Assembly (NCBI RefSeq): GCF_035989305.1
Contig: NZ_CP108514.1
Location: forward strand, 4,503,501-4,567,500
DNA: 64,000 nt
DNA from: Streptomyces sp. NBC_01233
GTDB taxonomy: Bacteria; Actinomycetota; Actinomycetes; Streptomycetales; Streptomycetaceae
Direction of reading: 5' to 3'
The notes under the pieces: model-generated
The model's input: only the letters and a program-made list of their open reading frames with translations
Told to the model about the DNA's origin: nothing
Database searches by the model: none
In this document: positions 17,187 to 25,745 of the stretch, piece after piece
Numbering within the stretch: the first letter of the stretch is position 1
How the letters are laid out: each line of letters begins with the position of its first letter
Made by a program: the position numbers and the translations under genes

Positions 17187-18098
17187 TCAGGCCGAGACGA
17201 GGTAGGAGAAGACCGACTCGAGGGACTCGTCGGAGGGCGAGACCGTCAGCAGCCGGATGTCGTGCGCGCGGGCCACGCGGGGCAGCAGCTCCGTGAAGCG
17301 GCCGAAGTCGACGGCCTGGATGCGCAGCGCGCCTTCCTTCAGGTCGACCTCGATACCGGCCGTGGAGGGGTCGGCGATCAGCGCCGCGGCGAGAGCCCGG
17401 TCGTCGGAGGAACGGACGAGGTAGCGGTGCGGGCGGTCCGTCATCAGGCGCCGGATCTTGCGGAAGTCGCCGGAAGCGGCGTGCCGGCCCGCGACGACCA
17501 CCTCGATGTGCGAGGCGAGCTGCTCGACCTCCTCCAGGATGTGGGAGGAGAACAGGACGGTGCGTCCCTCGTCGCCCATGCGTCGCAGCAGGTCCATCAG
17601 CTGCATGCGCTGGCGCGGGTCCATCCCGTTGAACGGCTCGTCCAGGAGCAGTACGGACGGGTTGTGGACGAGGGCGGACGCCATCTTCACGCGCTGGCGC
17701 ATGCCCTTGGAGTAGGTGGAGATCTTGCGGTCCTGGGCGTACTCCATCTCGACGGTGGCGAGCGCCCGCTGGGCGTCCGCGTCGTCGAGGCCGTGCAGCT
17801 CGGCGTTGGCGACGACGAACTCCCGGCCGGTGAGGAAGTCGTACATCGCCTCGCGCTCGGGCACGACGCCGACCTGCTTGTAGATCTGCTCGTTGCGCCA
17901 GATCGGAGCGCCGTCGAGGGTGACGGTGCCCGTGGAGGGGGCCAGGAAGCCGCCCATCATGTTGATGAGCGTGGACTTGCCCGCGCCGTTGGGGCCCAGC
18001 AGCCCGGTGACGCCGGGGCCGATGCGCATCGTCACGTCGTTGACGGCGACGACGTTGCCGAACCAGCGCGAGGCGTGGTCGATGTCGATGGTGGTCAC
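17187..18098 (-). CDS. ABC transporter ATP-binding protein (ABC-2 type partner)
   Basis: The 303-residue ATPase has Walker A GPNGAGKST near residue 35, signature YSKGMRQRV, Walker B VLLLDEPFNGMDP and the switch His in LFSSHILEEVE. The C-terminal 80 residues are an extra regulatory or dimerisation domain. GTG 18098 was chosen because it overlaps the end of the preceding permease (4-bp overlap at 18095-18098) and starts a normal NBD; the upstream open frame is a shadow. It energises the permease encoded next. It could export a drug, lipid or peptide; nothing in the sequence decides. Confidence 0.92.
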   Translation of the reverse strand: MTTIDIDHASRWFGNVVAVNDVTMRIGPGVTGLLGPNGAGKSTLINMMGGFLAPSTGTVTLDGAPIWRNEQIYKQVGVVPEREAMYDFLTGREFVVANAELHGLDDADAQRALATVEMEYAQDRKISTYSKGMRQRVKMASALVHNPSVLLLDEPFNGMDPRQRMQLMDLLRRMGDEGRTVLFSSHILEEVEQLASHIEVVVAGRHAASGDFRKIRRLMTDRPHRYLVRSSDDRALAAALIADPSTAGIEVDLKEGALRIQAVDFGRFTELLPRVARAHDIRLLTVSPSDESLESVFSYLVSA

Positions 18099-18982
18099 AG
18101 CCCGGCCTTCCGGTAGCGGGCCATCAGGGCGGCGTAGGAGCCGGCGATGAGGCCGAGGACGACGAGCAGGTAGACGAAGCCGGTGCCCGCGGCGGGGCCC
18201 TCGCCGCCGGGGAAGGCGGAGGTCGCGCCCAGGAACGCGGTCTGCACGCCGTCGATCAGGGTGATCGGGGAGAACAGGCCCATCCAGTCGATGGCTGCGG
18301 CGTTCCCGGTGTTGTAGGCGATCCCCTGCACTGCGGTCACCGCGCCGTAGGGGATCAGCAGTACGGCGATGATCGCGGCGACGCCGAACCCGCGGCGCGG
18401 GGTGAGGGCGGCCATGACCAGGCCGAGCCCGGAGAAGAGCAGCGAAAGCAACAGAACCGACACGAGTCCCTGCCCGAATCCCTTGGTCTGGTGGGCGAAG
18501 TCGAACTTCGCCAGGAGCGACCCGATCCACATGATCAGCAGCGGGGTCGCGGTCAGGATGAACAGCGCAGATGCCATGGCCGCGTACTTGGCCACGACGT
18601 AGTCGACGCGTTCGATGGGCCGCGAGAAGTAGAGCGGCACCGTCTTGAAGCGCAGGTCCCGGGAGACGGACTGAGGCGCCTGCGACGCGAGGTAGAGGCC
18701 GATGATCACCTGGGTCGTCAGGGCGTACGTCGTGTACTTGATCGGCAGGTCGGTGGAGCCGGGCACCGCGATGGCCACTGCGACGATGATCAGCGCGGGG
18801 ACGCACATCACCGCGAAGAGGAGCATCGGCAGGACCTTGGACTTGGCGGAGCGGCCGAGTCCGTAGGCGCCGCGCAGGGACTGCGAGAACAGCGACTTGC
18901 GGGCGTAGGCACGGCCGAGCCGGGGTCCGTCGTAGGACCGGTAGCCGATGTTGTGGATCTGGGTCGACGTCTCAGGCGCCAT
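18095..18982 (-). CDS. ABC-2 type transporter permease
   Basis: The 295-residue membrane protein has a long cytoplasmic N-terminus (MAPETSTQIHNIGYRSYDGP) containing the motif IHNIGYRSYDGPRLG that is common in one Streptomyces permease family. Six hydrophobic segments run from about residue 55 to 285. Its ATG overlaps the end of the upstream ATPase by 11 bp and its end overlaps the next ATPase, so all four genes are translationally coupled. It probably works with the ATPase at 18972-19961. Confidence 0.88.
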   Translation of the reverse strand: MAPETSTQIHNIGYRSYDGPRLGRAYARKSLFSQSLRGAYGLGRSAKSKVLPMLLFAVMCVPALIIVAVAIAVPGSTDLPIKYTTYALTTQVIIGLYLASQAPQSVSRDLRFKTVPLYFSRPIERVDYVVAKYAAMASALFILTATPLLIMWIGSLLAKFDFAHQTKGFGQGLVSVLLLSLLFSGLGLVMAALTPRRGFGVAAIIAVLLIPYGAVTAVQGIAYNTGNAAAIDWMGLFSPITLIDGVQTAFLGATSAFPGGEGPAAGTGFVYLLVVLGLIAGSYAALMARYRKAGL

Positions 18983-19961
18983 CGGAACCGGCTCCCTTCT
19001 GCTGGACGGAGTACGCGGGCTGGTCGCTGTCGCGGAAGACCTCCGCGATGTGGTGGCGGCGCTGCTCCATGCGGACCAGGCCGATACCCAGCTCGGCGAC
19101 CGTGTCGCGGACGGTGTCGTAGGTGTGCTCGCCGGAAGCCTCGACGAGGAGGATGTGGCCGGCGCCGGGCAGGCCCTGCTCGCTGCCCTCGTGCAGGGAG
19201 ACGCCTGCCTCGGTGAGCGCCTTGCGCAGGGCGGCGGTGCCGTCCGGGTGGGTGTCCGAGTCGGTGACCTCGACCGCAAGGGTCGTGGTGATCTGGGTGA
19301 AGTCGCTGGTGGAGCTGGAACGCAGCAGCTTGCCGCCGTCGACCACCACCACGTGGTCGCAGGTCCGCTCCAGCTCACCGAGGAGGTGGGAGGTGACCAG
19401 GACGGAGATGCCGAAGTCCGTGTAGACGCGGCGGATCAGGCCGAGCATCTCGTCTCGCCCGACCGGGTCCAGGCCGTTGGTCGGCTCGTCGAGGAGCACC
19501 AGCTGGGGGTCGTGGACGAGGGCCTGGGCGAGCTTGACGCGCTGCTTCATGCCGGTGGAGTAGCCGCCGATGGGGCGGTAGCGCTCCTCGTACAGCCCGA
19601 CGTGGCGCAGGGTGTCGGCCGTGCGCTCGCGGGCCGCGGTGGGCGGCAGCCCGGACATGCGGGCCATGTGGACGACGAACTCGGTGGCCGAGACGTCGGG
19701 TGGCAGGCAGTCGTGCTCGGGCATGTAGCCGACGCGTTCACGGATGGCACTGCCATGCGTTTTGACGTCGAGGCCGAGCACGGCGGCGCTGCCCTCGGTG
19801 GCGGGGGACAGTCCCAGCAGAATTTTGATCAGCGTGGACTTGCCGGCTCCATTGGCACCCACGAGGCCGGTCACACCAGGCCCGATGTCCAGGGAGAGCC
19901 GGTCGAGGGCGGTCACTCGGGGGTACCGCTTGCTCAGGCTTTCGGTCGCGATGACAGTCAC
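18972..19961 (-). CDS. ABC transporter ATP-binding protein, first gene of operon
   Basis: The 329-residue ATPase has Walker A GANGAGKST (residues 35-43), signature YSTGMKQRVKLAQAL, Walker B LVLLDEPTNGLDP and switch His in LVTSHLLGELE. An extra C-terminal domain spans about 225-329. The GTG at 19961 (VTVIATESLSKRYP) is preferred; the frame extends upstream, but the longer N-terminus is unlike the family. It leads the operon ATPase-permease-ATPase-permease on the minus strand, which ends at 16452. The two ATPases are related to each other, suggesting a heteromeric exporter or two paralogous ones. Confidence 0.92.
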   Translation of the reverse strand: MTVIATESLSKRYPRVTALDRLSLDIGPGVTGLVGANGAGKSTLIKILLGLSPATEGSAAVLGLDVKTHGSAIRERVGYMPEHDCLPPDVSATEFVVHMARMSGLPPTAARERTADTLRHVGLYEERYRPIGGYSTGMKQRVKLAQALVHDPQLVLLDEPTNGLDPVGRDEMLGLIRRVYTDFGISVLVTSHLLGELERTCDHVVVVDGGKLLRSSSTSDFTQITTTLAVEVTDSDTHPDGTAALRKALTEAGVSLHEGSEQGLPGAGHILLVEASGEHTYDTVRDTVAELGIGLVRMEQRRHHIAEVFRDSDQPAYSVQQKGAGSDGA

Positions 19962-20073
19962 GGGTTCGACGTTAGTGGCGGAGCTCTCGCGAAGCGTCAG
20001 ACCTTGAGTGGCATCCCGTCTCCGCCTTGAGTCGTACGTACCCGTACTGAAGGCTGATGTGGACCGGACAACT

Positions 20074-20082
20074 TTATCCACA
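20074..20082 (+). promoter_or_regulatory. Single DnaA box between ABC operon and M24 peptidase gene
   Basis: TTATCCACA occurs in the 217-bp divergent gap 19962-20178. The same gap must hold the promoters of both flanking transcripts. No second box was found close by. Confidence 0.55.
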
Positions 20083-20178
20083 GGTCCGTGCACGGGCCTT
20101 GACGTGATCTCCAGTCATTGTCACATTCATCAGTGTCAAGTTACGGGCGCGTACGGCTAGACGGATGGACGGGCTGAC

Positions 20179-21048
20179 ATGGCTGGGGACACCAAGCAAC
20201 GCACCGCGCGACTCTCCGGACGACTCTCCGCCGATCTGGGCGGGTTCAGAGAGGTGCAGCGCCTCTCGTACGAGTGCGCCGAAGCCGTCGCGGCCCAGCT
20301 GCGGCCCGGCGTAACCGAGCGCGAGGCGGCGCGCATGCAGCGCCAGTGGTTGCGCGATCGCGGCGTGCGGGACTGGTTCCACCTGCCCTTCGCCTGGTTC
20401 GGGGACCGCACCGCCTTCGCGAACTTCAAGATCCCGCTGCAGTTCTTCCCGACCAACCGGAAGCTGGAGCCGGGGATGCCGTTCATCCTCGACATGGCAC
20501 CGGTCTTCAAGGGCTACGCGGCCGACATCGGGTATTCGGGGAGCCTCGGGCTCAATCCGGTGCAGGACCGGCTCATGTCCGACCTCCAGGCCCACCGTGT
20601 ACTGATCCTGGAGCAGGTGCGGGAGCGCCGCTCCCTGCGCGAGATCTACGAGAACGTCGAGCGGCTGATGACCCGGCAGGGGTACGCCAACCGGCACCGG
20701 GCCTATCCGTTCGGCGTGATCGCGCACAAGATCGACCGGGTCAAGGAGCGGCGCTGGTCGCCGACCGCCTTCGGGTTCGGCACCCAGTCCCTCAAGGGCC
20801 TGGCCGGTGACGCCCTGCACGGGCACCGTGAGGGCTGGTCCCCGCTGTGGAGCCCGTACCACTTCTCCGACCACCCGCCGCAGCCCGGACTGTGGGCGGT
20901 GGAGCCGCATCTGGGGTTCCGGGGCACCGGCGCGAAGTTCGAGGAGATCCTGGTCGTCACCGACTCCCGGGATCCCGAGGAGAGCGCGTTCTGGCTGGAC
21001 GACGACCTGCCGCACGTGCGGCGCTGGGCCGAGGAGAAGGCAGCATGA
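20179..21048 (+). CDS. M24 family metallopeptidase (Xaa-Pro aminopeptidase-like)
   Basis: The 289-residue cytosolic protein has the pita-bread fold signature. Five candidate metal ligands can be seen: Asp in FILDMAP, Asp in AADIGYSG, His in LHGHREG, Glu in AVEPHLGF and Glu in KFEEILVV. The N-terminal half-domain of full prolidases is absent, as in methionine aminopeptidase-sized members. It probably removes or processes N-terminal residues from peptides, or is a creatinase-like hydrolase. The TGA overlaps the ATG of the next gene (ATGA at 21045), so it forms an operon with the hydrolase-reductase fusion. Confidence 0.85.
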   Translation: MAGDTKQRTARLSGRLSADLGGFREVQRLSYECAEAVAAQLRPGVTEREAARMQRQWLRDRGVRDWFHLPFAWFGDRTAFANFKIPLQFFPTNRKLEPGMPFILDMAPVFKGYAADIGYSGSLGLNPVQDRLMSDLQAHRVLILEQVRERRSLREIYENVERLMTRQGYANRHRAYPFGVIAHKIDRVKERRWSPTAFGFGTQSLKGLAGDALHGHREGWSPLWSPYHFSDHPPQPGLWAVEPHLGFRGTGAKFEEILVVTDSRDPEESAFWLDDDLPHVRRWAEEKAA

Positions 21049-22835
21049 GCGACATGAGCGGAGCAGGAGTGGCAGGGCTTGCGGGTGCCCGCGAGCGCCG
21101 GGTGAGCACCGGCGGGGTCGAGCTGTCCGTCGTCGAGATCGGCGAGGCGGACCGCCCGACCGTGCTGCTGGTACACGGCTACCCGGACAGCAAGGAGGTC
21201 TGGTCGGAGGTCGCCGAGCGGCTCGCTGCCCGTTTCCACGTGGTGCTCTACGACGTACGCGGCCACGGGCGCTCCACCGCGCCGCAGCCGCTGCGCGGCG
21301 GCTTCACCCTGGAGAAGCTGACCGACGACTTCCTGGCGGTGGCGGACGCGGTCAGCCCGGACCGGCCCGTGCACCTGGTCGGCCACGACTGGGGCTCCGT
21401 ACAGGGCTGGGAGTTCGCGACGGTCGGCCGCACCGAGGGCCGGATCGCCTCCTTCACCTCGATGTCGGGGCCTTCCCTCGACCACTTCGGCCACTGGATC
21501 AAGAAGCGGATGGCGCGGCCCACCCCGCGCGCCGCCGCGCAGCTCCTCGGCCAGGGCGCCAAGTCCTGGTACGTCTACATGCTGCACACCCCCGTGCTCC
21601 CGGAGCTCGCCTGGCGCGGGCCGCTGGGCAGGCGGTGGCCGTCGATCCTCCAGCGCGTCGAGAACGTTCCGGCAGGCTCGTACCCGACGGCGTCGCTGCC
21701 CTCGGACGCGGCGCACGGCGCCTGGCTCTACCGCGACAACGTGCGGTCCCGGCTGCGCCGGCCGCGCACCGACGCGTACGCCCACGCACCCGTACAGCTG
21801 ATCACCCCGACCGGGGACTCCTTCCTGTCCGAGCGGCTCTACGACGGCCTGGAGCACTGGGCCCCGGACCTGCTGCGGCGCACCCTGCCCGCCAAGCACT
21901 GGGTGCCCCGAACCCGGCCGGACCAGCTGGCCGCCTGGATCACCGAGTTCGTCAACGCCCGGGAGGAACCGGCCACCCGGGCACCGGAGCGCAAGGCCCC
22001 GGGCCGGTACGCCGACCGGTTCGGCGGCCAGCTGGTCCTGGTCACCGGCGCGGCCAGCGGCATCGGGCGGGCCACCGCCTTCGCGTTCGCCGAGGCCGGG
22101 GCCCGGGTGGTGGCCGTCGACCGCGACGCCGAAGGCGCGGCGCGCACGGCCGACATGGCCCGCCTCGTGGGCGCCGCGGAGGCCTGGGCCGAGTGTGTGG
22201 ACGTCAGCGACGAGCAGGCGATGGAGAAGCTCGCGGCGAAGGTCGCCGCCGAGTACGGGATCGTGGACGTCCTGGTCAACAACGCCGGGATCGGCCTGTC
22301 CGGAGCCTTCCTCGACACCACGGCCGAAGACTGGAAGAAGGTCCTGGACGTCAATCTGTGGGGGGTCATCCACGGCTGCCGGATCTTCGGCAGGCAGATG
22401 GCCGAGCGCGGCCAGGGCGGACACATCGTCAACACCGCCTCCGCCGCGGCCTACCTGCCCTCCAGGACCCTGCCCGCCTACAGCACCTCGAAGGCCGCGG
22501 TGCTGATGCTGTCGGAGTGCCTGCGCGCGGAACTGGCGTCGAAGTCGATCGGCGTCTCCGCGATCTGCCCCGGCATCGTCAACACCAACATCACCGCCAC
22601 CTCGCGCTTCGCCGGGGTGGACGAGGCCGAGGAGAAGCGCCGCCAGGAACGCTCCTCGCGGCTGTACGGGCTGCGCAACTTCCCGCCGGAGAAGGTCGCC
22701 GACGCCATCCTGCGCGCCGTGGTCCGCAACGAGGCCGTCGTCCCGGTCACGCCCGAGTCCAAGGGCGCCCTGTGGATGTCCCGCTACGCCCCGCGCGCCC
22801 TGCGGCGCATCGCACGGCTGGAGCCCAGGCTGTGA
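21045..22835 (+). CDS. EphD-like fusion: alpha/beta hydrolase plus short-chain dehydrogenase
   Basis: The 596-residue two-domain protein has an alpha/beta hydrolase half (about 15-310) with HGYPDS oxyanion region and GHDWGS nucleophile elbow (Asp, epoxide-hydrolase type). A linker is followed by an SDR half (about 325-590) with the NAD(P) motif TGAASGIG, NNAG, a Ser in NTASAAA and YSTSK (Tyr-x3-Lys), so both active sites look intact. The architecture matches mycobacterial EphD, which acts on oxidised mycolic acids. Streptomyces lacks mycolates, so the substrate here must be something else, perhaps an oxidised lipid. It is translationally coupled to the M24 peptidase and followed by a MerR regulator on the same strand. 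Confidence 0.88.
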   Translation: MSDMSGAGVAGLAGARERRVSTGGVELSVVEIGEADRPTVLLVHGYPDSKEVWSEVAERLAARFHVVLYDVRGHGRSTAPQPLRGGFTLEKLTDDFLAVADAVSPDRPVHLVGHDWGSVQGWEFATVGRTEGRIASFTSMSGPSLDHFGHWIKKRMARPTPRAAAQLLGQGAKSWYVYMLHTPVLPELAWRGPLGRRWPSILQRVENVPAGSYPTASLPSDAAHGAWLYRDNVRSRLRRPRTDAYAHAPVQLITPTGDSFLSERLYDGLEHWAPDLLRRTLPAKHWVPRTRPDQLAAWITEFVNAREEPATRAPERKAPGRYADRFGGQLVLVTGAASGIGRATAFAFAEAGARVVAVDRDAEGAARTADMARLVGAAEAWAECVDVSDEQAMEKLAAKVAAEYGIVDVLVNNAGIGLSGAFLDTTAEDWKKVLDVNLWGVIHGCRIFGRQMAERGQGGHIVNTASAAAYLPSRTLPAYSTSKAAVLMLSECLRAELASKSIGVSAICPGIVNTNITATSRFAGVDEAEEKRRQERSSRLYGLRNFPPEKVADAILRAVVRNEAVVPVTPESKGALWMSRYAPRALRRIARLEPRL

Positions 22836-23045
22836 GCGCGGGCTCGTACCCGATCGCCCCGCTCCGGGGCGTGGCGACCATGTGGAGAGAGCCCGGCACG
22901 GCCATATCCCCCTACTTCCGGCGGTCGTACCATCCCTCGCAGGAGGGCTCGCTGCGCAGGGCGGTCGAGTACCTTGCGGCTTCATCTGCCGTCCGGGCCC
23001 CGGTGGGCGCGGTCGGCCGAGCCGCGATGTCGTAGGGAGCCGGGA

Positions 23046-23966
23046 TTGTCCGATCAGGCGGTAGCCGAGTACCGGATCGAGGATCTGGCGCACCACAGCG
23101 GGGCGACGGTGCGCACGATCCGGGCGTACCAGGACCGCGGGCTGCTGCCCAAGCCGGAGCGGCGCGGCCGTTCCAACGTCTACCGGGACACGCATCTGGC
23201 GCGGCTGCGCCAGATCGCGGACCTGCTGGACCGCGGCTACACCCTGGCCTCCATCAAGGAGTTGCTGGAGGCCTGGGACGCGGGACGCGGACTGGGCGGC
23301 GTACTGGGGCTGGTCGCCGAGGTGCACGGGCCCTGGACCGACGAGGAGGCCGCGCGGATCAGCCGGGAGGAGCTGAACAAACGGTTCGGCGGCCGGCCGG
23401 ACGACGAAGCGGTGGACGAGGCGTGCGAGCTGGGGGTCCTGGAGCGGATCCCGGGGCGCCCGGACCAGTTCCTGGTGCCCTCCCCCCAGGAGCTGGCGGT
23501 GGCCGCCGAGCTGTACGCGGCCGGGGTGCCGCTGCCGGCGATCACCGGGCACCTGCGGGAACTGCGCGGGCAGGTGGAGCACATCGCCTCGCGGTTCCTG
23601 GAGTTCACCACCGAGCACGTCTTCGCGCGCTACCTCGGGCAGGTGCCGCCCACGGATGCCGACGCGGCGGAGGCGGCGACGATGGTGCGGCGGCTGCGCC
23701 CGCTGGCCCAGCAGACCGTGGACGCGGAGCTGGCGCGGGCGATGCGGCTCTTCGCGACCCGACACCTGCAGCGGCACCTGGGGGCGGCGGGAACGCCCCA
23801 GCCGTCGGGTGCCTCGCCGGTGGCACTGCCGGCCGGGACGGTACGGGCGGTGCAGGACCTGGTGGGCCCCGACCACGTGGCGGAGTTCGTCCGGGCCGCA
23901 ACGGAGCGGGAGCTGCAGGCCCGGACCATGAACGATCTGGCGCGCCGGGCGGAGCCCGGCCGGTAG
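23046..23966 (+). CDS. MerR family transcriptional regulator
   Basis: The 306-residue regulator has a MerR winged HTH at the N-terminus (YRIEDLAHHSGATVRTIRAY, then DRGLLPKPERRGRSNVY). A long C-terminal domain of about 200 residues lacks the Cys/His cluster of metal-sensing members, so an organic ligand is more likely. TTG 23046 was chosen because AGGGA lies 6 bp upstream and it starts just before the conserved domain; an in-frame ATG at 22974 would add an unlikely 24-residue leader. The 210 bp between it and the fusion gene shows no confident gene. It may control the preceding operon, which is inference from adjacency. Confidence 0.82.
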   Translation: MSDQAVAEYRIEDLAHHSGATVRTIRAYQDRGLLPKPERRGRSNVYRDTHLARLRQIADLLDRGYTLASIKELLEAWDAGRGLGGVLGLVAEVHGPWTDEEAARISREELNKRFGGRPDDEAVDEACELGVLERIPGRPDQFLVPSPQELAVAAELYAAGVPLPAITGHLRELRGQVEHIASRFLEFTTEHVFARYLGQVPPTDADAAEAATMVRRLRPLAQQTVDAELARAMRLFATRHLQRHLGAAGTPQPSGASPVALPAGTVRAVQDLVGPDHVAEFVRAATERELQARTMNDLARRAEPGR

Positions 23967-24043
23967 TCCACAGGGCGGATCACGCGTTTGCCGTCAAAAC
24001 CCACCCAAACGGCTGTGGACAAGTCCCCTTTCCCTGTGGGCAA
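23964..24043. promoter_or_regulatory. Group of DnaA boxes between merR and aquaporin genes
   Basis: TGTGGACAA (perfect, minus orientation) lies at 24014-24022, with one-mismatch boxes TAGTCCACA at 23964-23972 and TGTGGGCAA at 24035-24043. The 90-bp gap lies between convergent genes, so it holds no promoter that would otherwise explain such conservation. Confidence 0.6.
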
Positions 24044-24056
24044 CTGAGGCGGCGTC

Positions 24057-24908
24057 TCAGCCGACGGGCTCGTACGCCGCCTTATCGGGGCTCGCGCCGT
24101 CCCCCGGCCCGGTCTCGGAAAGGGACGTCGGCACGACCCTCTCGACCGGCACCGCCACCGGCACCGGTACCGGCACCGCCACCGGCTTGGCGGTCCGCGA
24201 GGCACCGGCCCCCGCCCCGGTCCCCTTCCCCCTCCCGTACAGCAGGGCGGCCAGACCCAGCCCGAGGATCCCGCCGGCCAGCTGGGCCGCGACGAATCCG
24301 GGCAGCGACTCGGGGGCTATGCCGGTGAAGGAATCGCTGAAGCTGCGCCCGATGGTGCCGGCCGGGTTGGCGAAGGAGCCGGAGGAGGTGAACCAGATCG
24401 CGGCGGCGATGTACGCCGCGACCGCGGCCGGGATGAGCCGGGGGCGCCCGATCCGCCCGAGGCCCTGGATCACGAGGACGAGACCGGCGGTGGCGACCAC
24501 CTCTCCGATGAGCAGGTGCCCGCCGTCGCGCACCTGGGTGGAGAAGGTGCCCGGGGTGCGGCCGAACATGGCCTCCGCGAGCAGGGCGCCGCCGATCGCG
24601 CCTGCGGTCTGGGCCACGGTGTAGACGAACGCCTCCTTGCCGCCGAGCCCCTCGCCGCCGGTGCGCCGGGCCCACCAGGAGGTGAGGGTGACCACCGGGT
24701 TGAGGTGGGCTCCGGACAGCGGCCCGAAGAGGGTGATGATCAGGCCGAGGCCGATGGCCGAGGCGAGCGAGTTGGCGATGAGGGCGACACCGGTGTCGCG
24801 GCTGAGCTCGGCGGCCTGGAGTCCGGAGCCGATCACGACCACGAGCAGGCCCGCGGTTCCGATCAGCTCGGCAGCCGCACGGCGTGACAGAGAGGCATGG
24901 GCTGTCAT
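24057..24908 (-). CDS. Aquaporin / MIP family channel
   Basis: The 283-residue channel has six helices and two half-helices. The first pore motif is NPV (SGAHLNPVVT), the second NPA (GSFANPAGTIGRSF). The selectivity-filter Arg is visible after the second motif (TIGRSF). These motifs fit a water or small-solute channel; an arsenite or glycerol role cannot be decided. After the last helix (about residue 225) comes a hydrophilic tail of about 55 residues with a Pro-Val repeat (VPVPVPVAVPV), probably cytoplasmic and disordered. It is divergent from kptA. Confidence 0.9.
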   Translation of the reverse strand: MTAHASLSRRAAAELIGTAGLLVVVIGSGLQAAELSRDTGVALIANSLASAIGLGLIITLFGPLSGAHLNPVVTLTSWWARRTGGEGLGGKEAFVYTVAQTAGAIGGALLAEAMFGRTPGTFSTQVRDGGHLLIGEVVATAGLVLVIQGLGRIGRPRLIPAAVAAYIAAAIWFTSSGSFANPAGTIGRSFSDSFTGIAPESLPGFVAAQLAGGILGLGLAALLYGRGKGTGAGAGASRTAKPVAVPVPVPVAVPVERVVPTSLSETGPGDGASPDKAAYEPVG

Positions 24909-25039
24909 GGTTTCTCCCCTGGGCAGAAGTGACAGCGGAAAATATATTCCGCATACTGGAAGAACGATAGGGAGTGTCCACCACGGGGCTCCCCCGAAAA
25001 TCCCTGCCGGAAGACCGCACGAGCGGGCACGCTGGGGCC

Positions 25040-25579
25040 ATGGATGAAAGACGCACCGTGAAGGTGTCGAAGTACGTCTCGAAACACCTGCGACACCAGC
25101 CGGAACGGATCGGACTGGTGCTCGACCCCCAAGGCTGGGTGGAGATCGACGACCTGCTGCGGGCGGCCGCCGCCCACGGATTCCACTTCACCCGCGCCGA
25201 GCTCGACCACGTCGTCGCCGCCAACGACAAGCAGCGGTTCGCCGTCGACGGCACCCGGATCCGGGCGAACCAGGGGCACACCGTCGCCGTGGACCTGGAC
25301 CTCCCGGAGGCCGAACCGCCCGCATACCTCTACCACGGCACCGTGGCCGCCGCCCTGGACTCGATCCGCGCCGAGGGCCTGCGCCCGATGGCCCGCCACC
25401 ACGTGCACCTGTCCCCGGACCGGGAGACCGCGACCCGGGTCGGCGCGCGGCGCGGCCGGCCCGTCGTGCTCGCCGTGGACGCCGGTGCGATGCGCGCGGC
25501 CGGGCACGTCTTCCGGATCAGCGCCAACGGGGTGTGGCTGGCGGACGCCGTGCCACCGCAGTTCCTGCGCTTCCCATAG
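25040..25579 (+). CDS. kptA: RNA 2'-phosphotransferase (Tpt1/KptA family)
   Basis: The 179-residue enzyme has the conserved elements SKYVSKHLRHQPERIGL, WVEIDDLL, LYHGT, HVHLS and FRISANGVWLADAVP, giving the Arg-His-Arg-Arg type active site. It transfers an internal RNA 2'-phosphate to NAD+, forming ADP-ribose 1'',2''-cyclic phosphate. The pathway that makes such 2'-phosphates is not known in most bacteria, so the cellular role is open. The ATG at 25040 follows the 130-bp gap shared with the aquaporin gene. Confidence 0.93.
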   Translation: MDERRTVKVSKYVSKHLRHQPERIGLVLDPQGWVEIDDLLRAAAAHGFHFTRAELDHVVAANDKQRFAVDGTRIRANQGHTVAVDLDLPEAEPPAYLYHGTVAAALDSIRAEGLRPMARHHVHLSPDRETATRVGARRGRPVVLAVDAGAMRAAGHVFRISANGVWLADAVPPQFLRFP

Positions 25580-25745
25580 TGCTTTCAGCATCGTTTCCGG
25601 GGGCGCTTCCAGGAGCGCTTCCAGCGCGGGAATTCACGCAGAGATTGTCGGACCATCCCCCTAATGTGTGTCCCACTCCGGGATCCGTGAGGGGGGCACC
25701 TCGCGATCACCGAACCATCCCTGCATGTACGCGAGGTGACGCCCT

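Noticed and set aside
22832..23035. A possible 67-codon gene starting GTG over the stop of the EphD-like gene
   Set aside because: The translation shows no family or periodic composition clearly better than chance, and it ends just before the MerR start. It is more likely untranslated spacer.
20703..23876. A 1057-codon minus-strand frame opposite the EphD-like fusion and MerR genes
   Set aside because: Low-complexity Arg/Gly/Pro-rich translation, no motifs, and the plus-strand genes are clearly real.
25040..25579. KptA as part of a toxin-antitoxin or tRNA-ligation operon
   Set aside because: No ligase, kinase or toxin gene is adjacent on the same strand; the neighbours are an aquaporin and the HSP90 pair.
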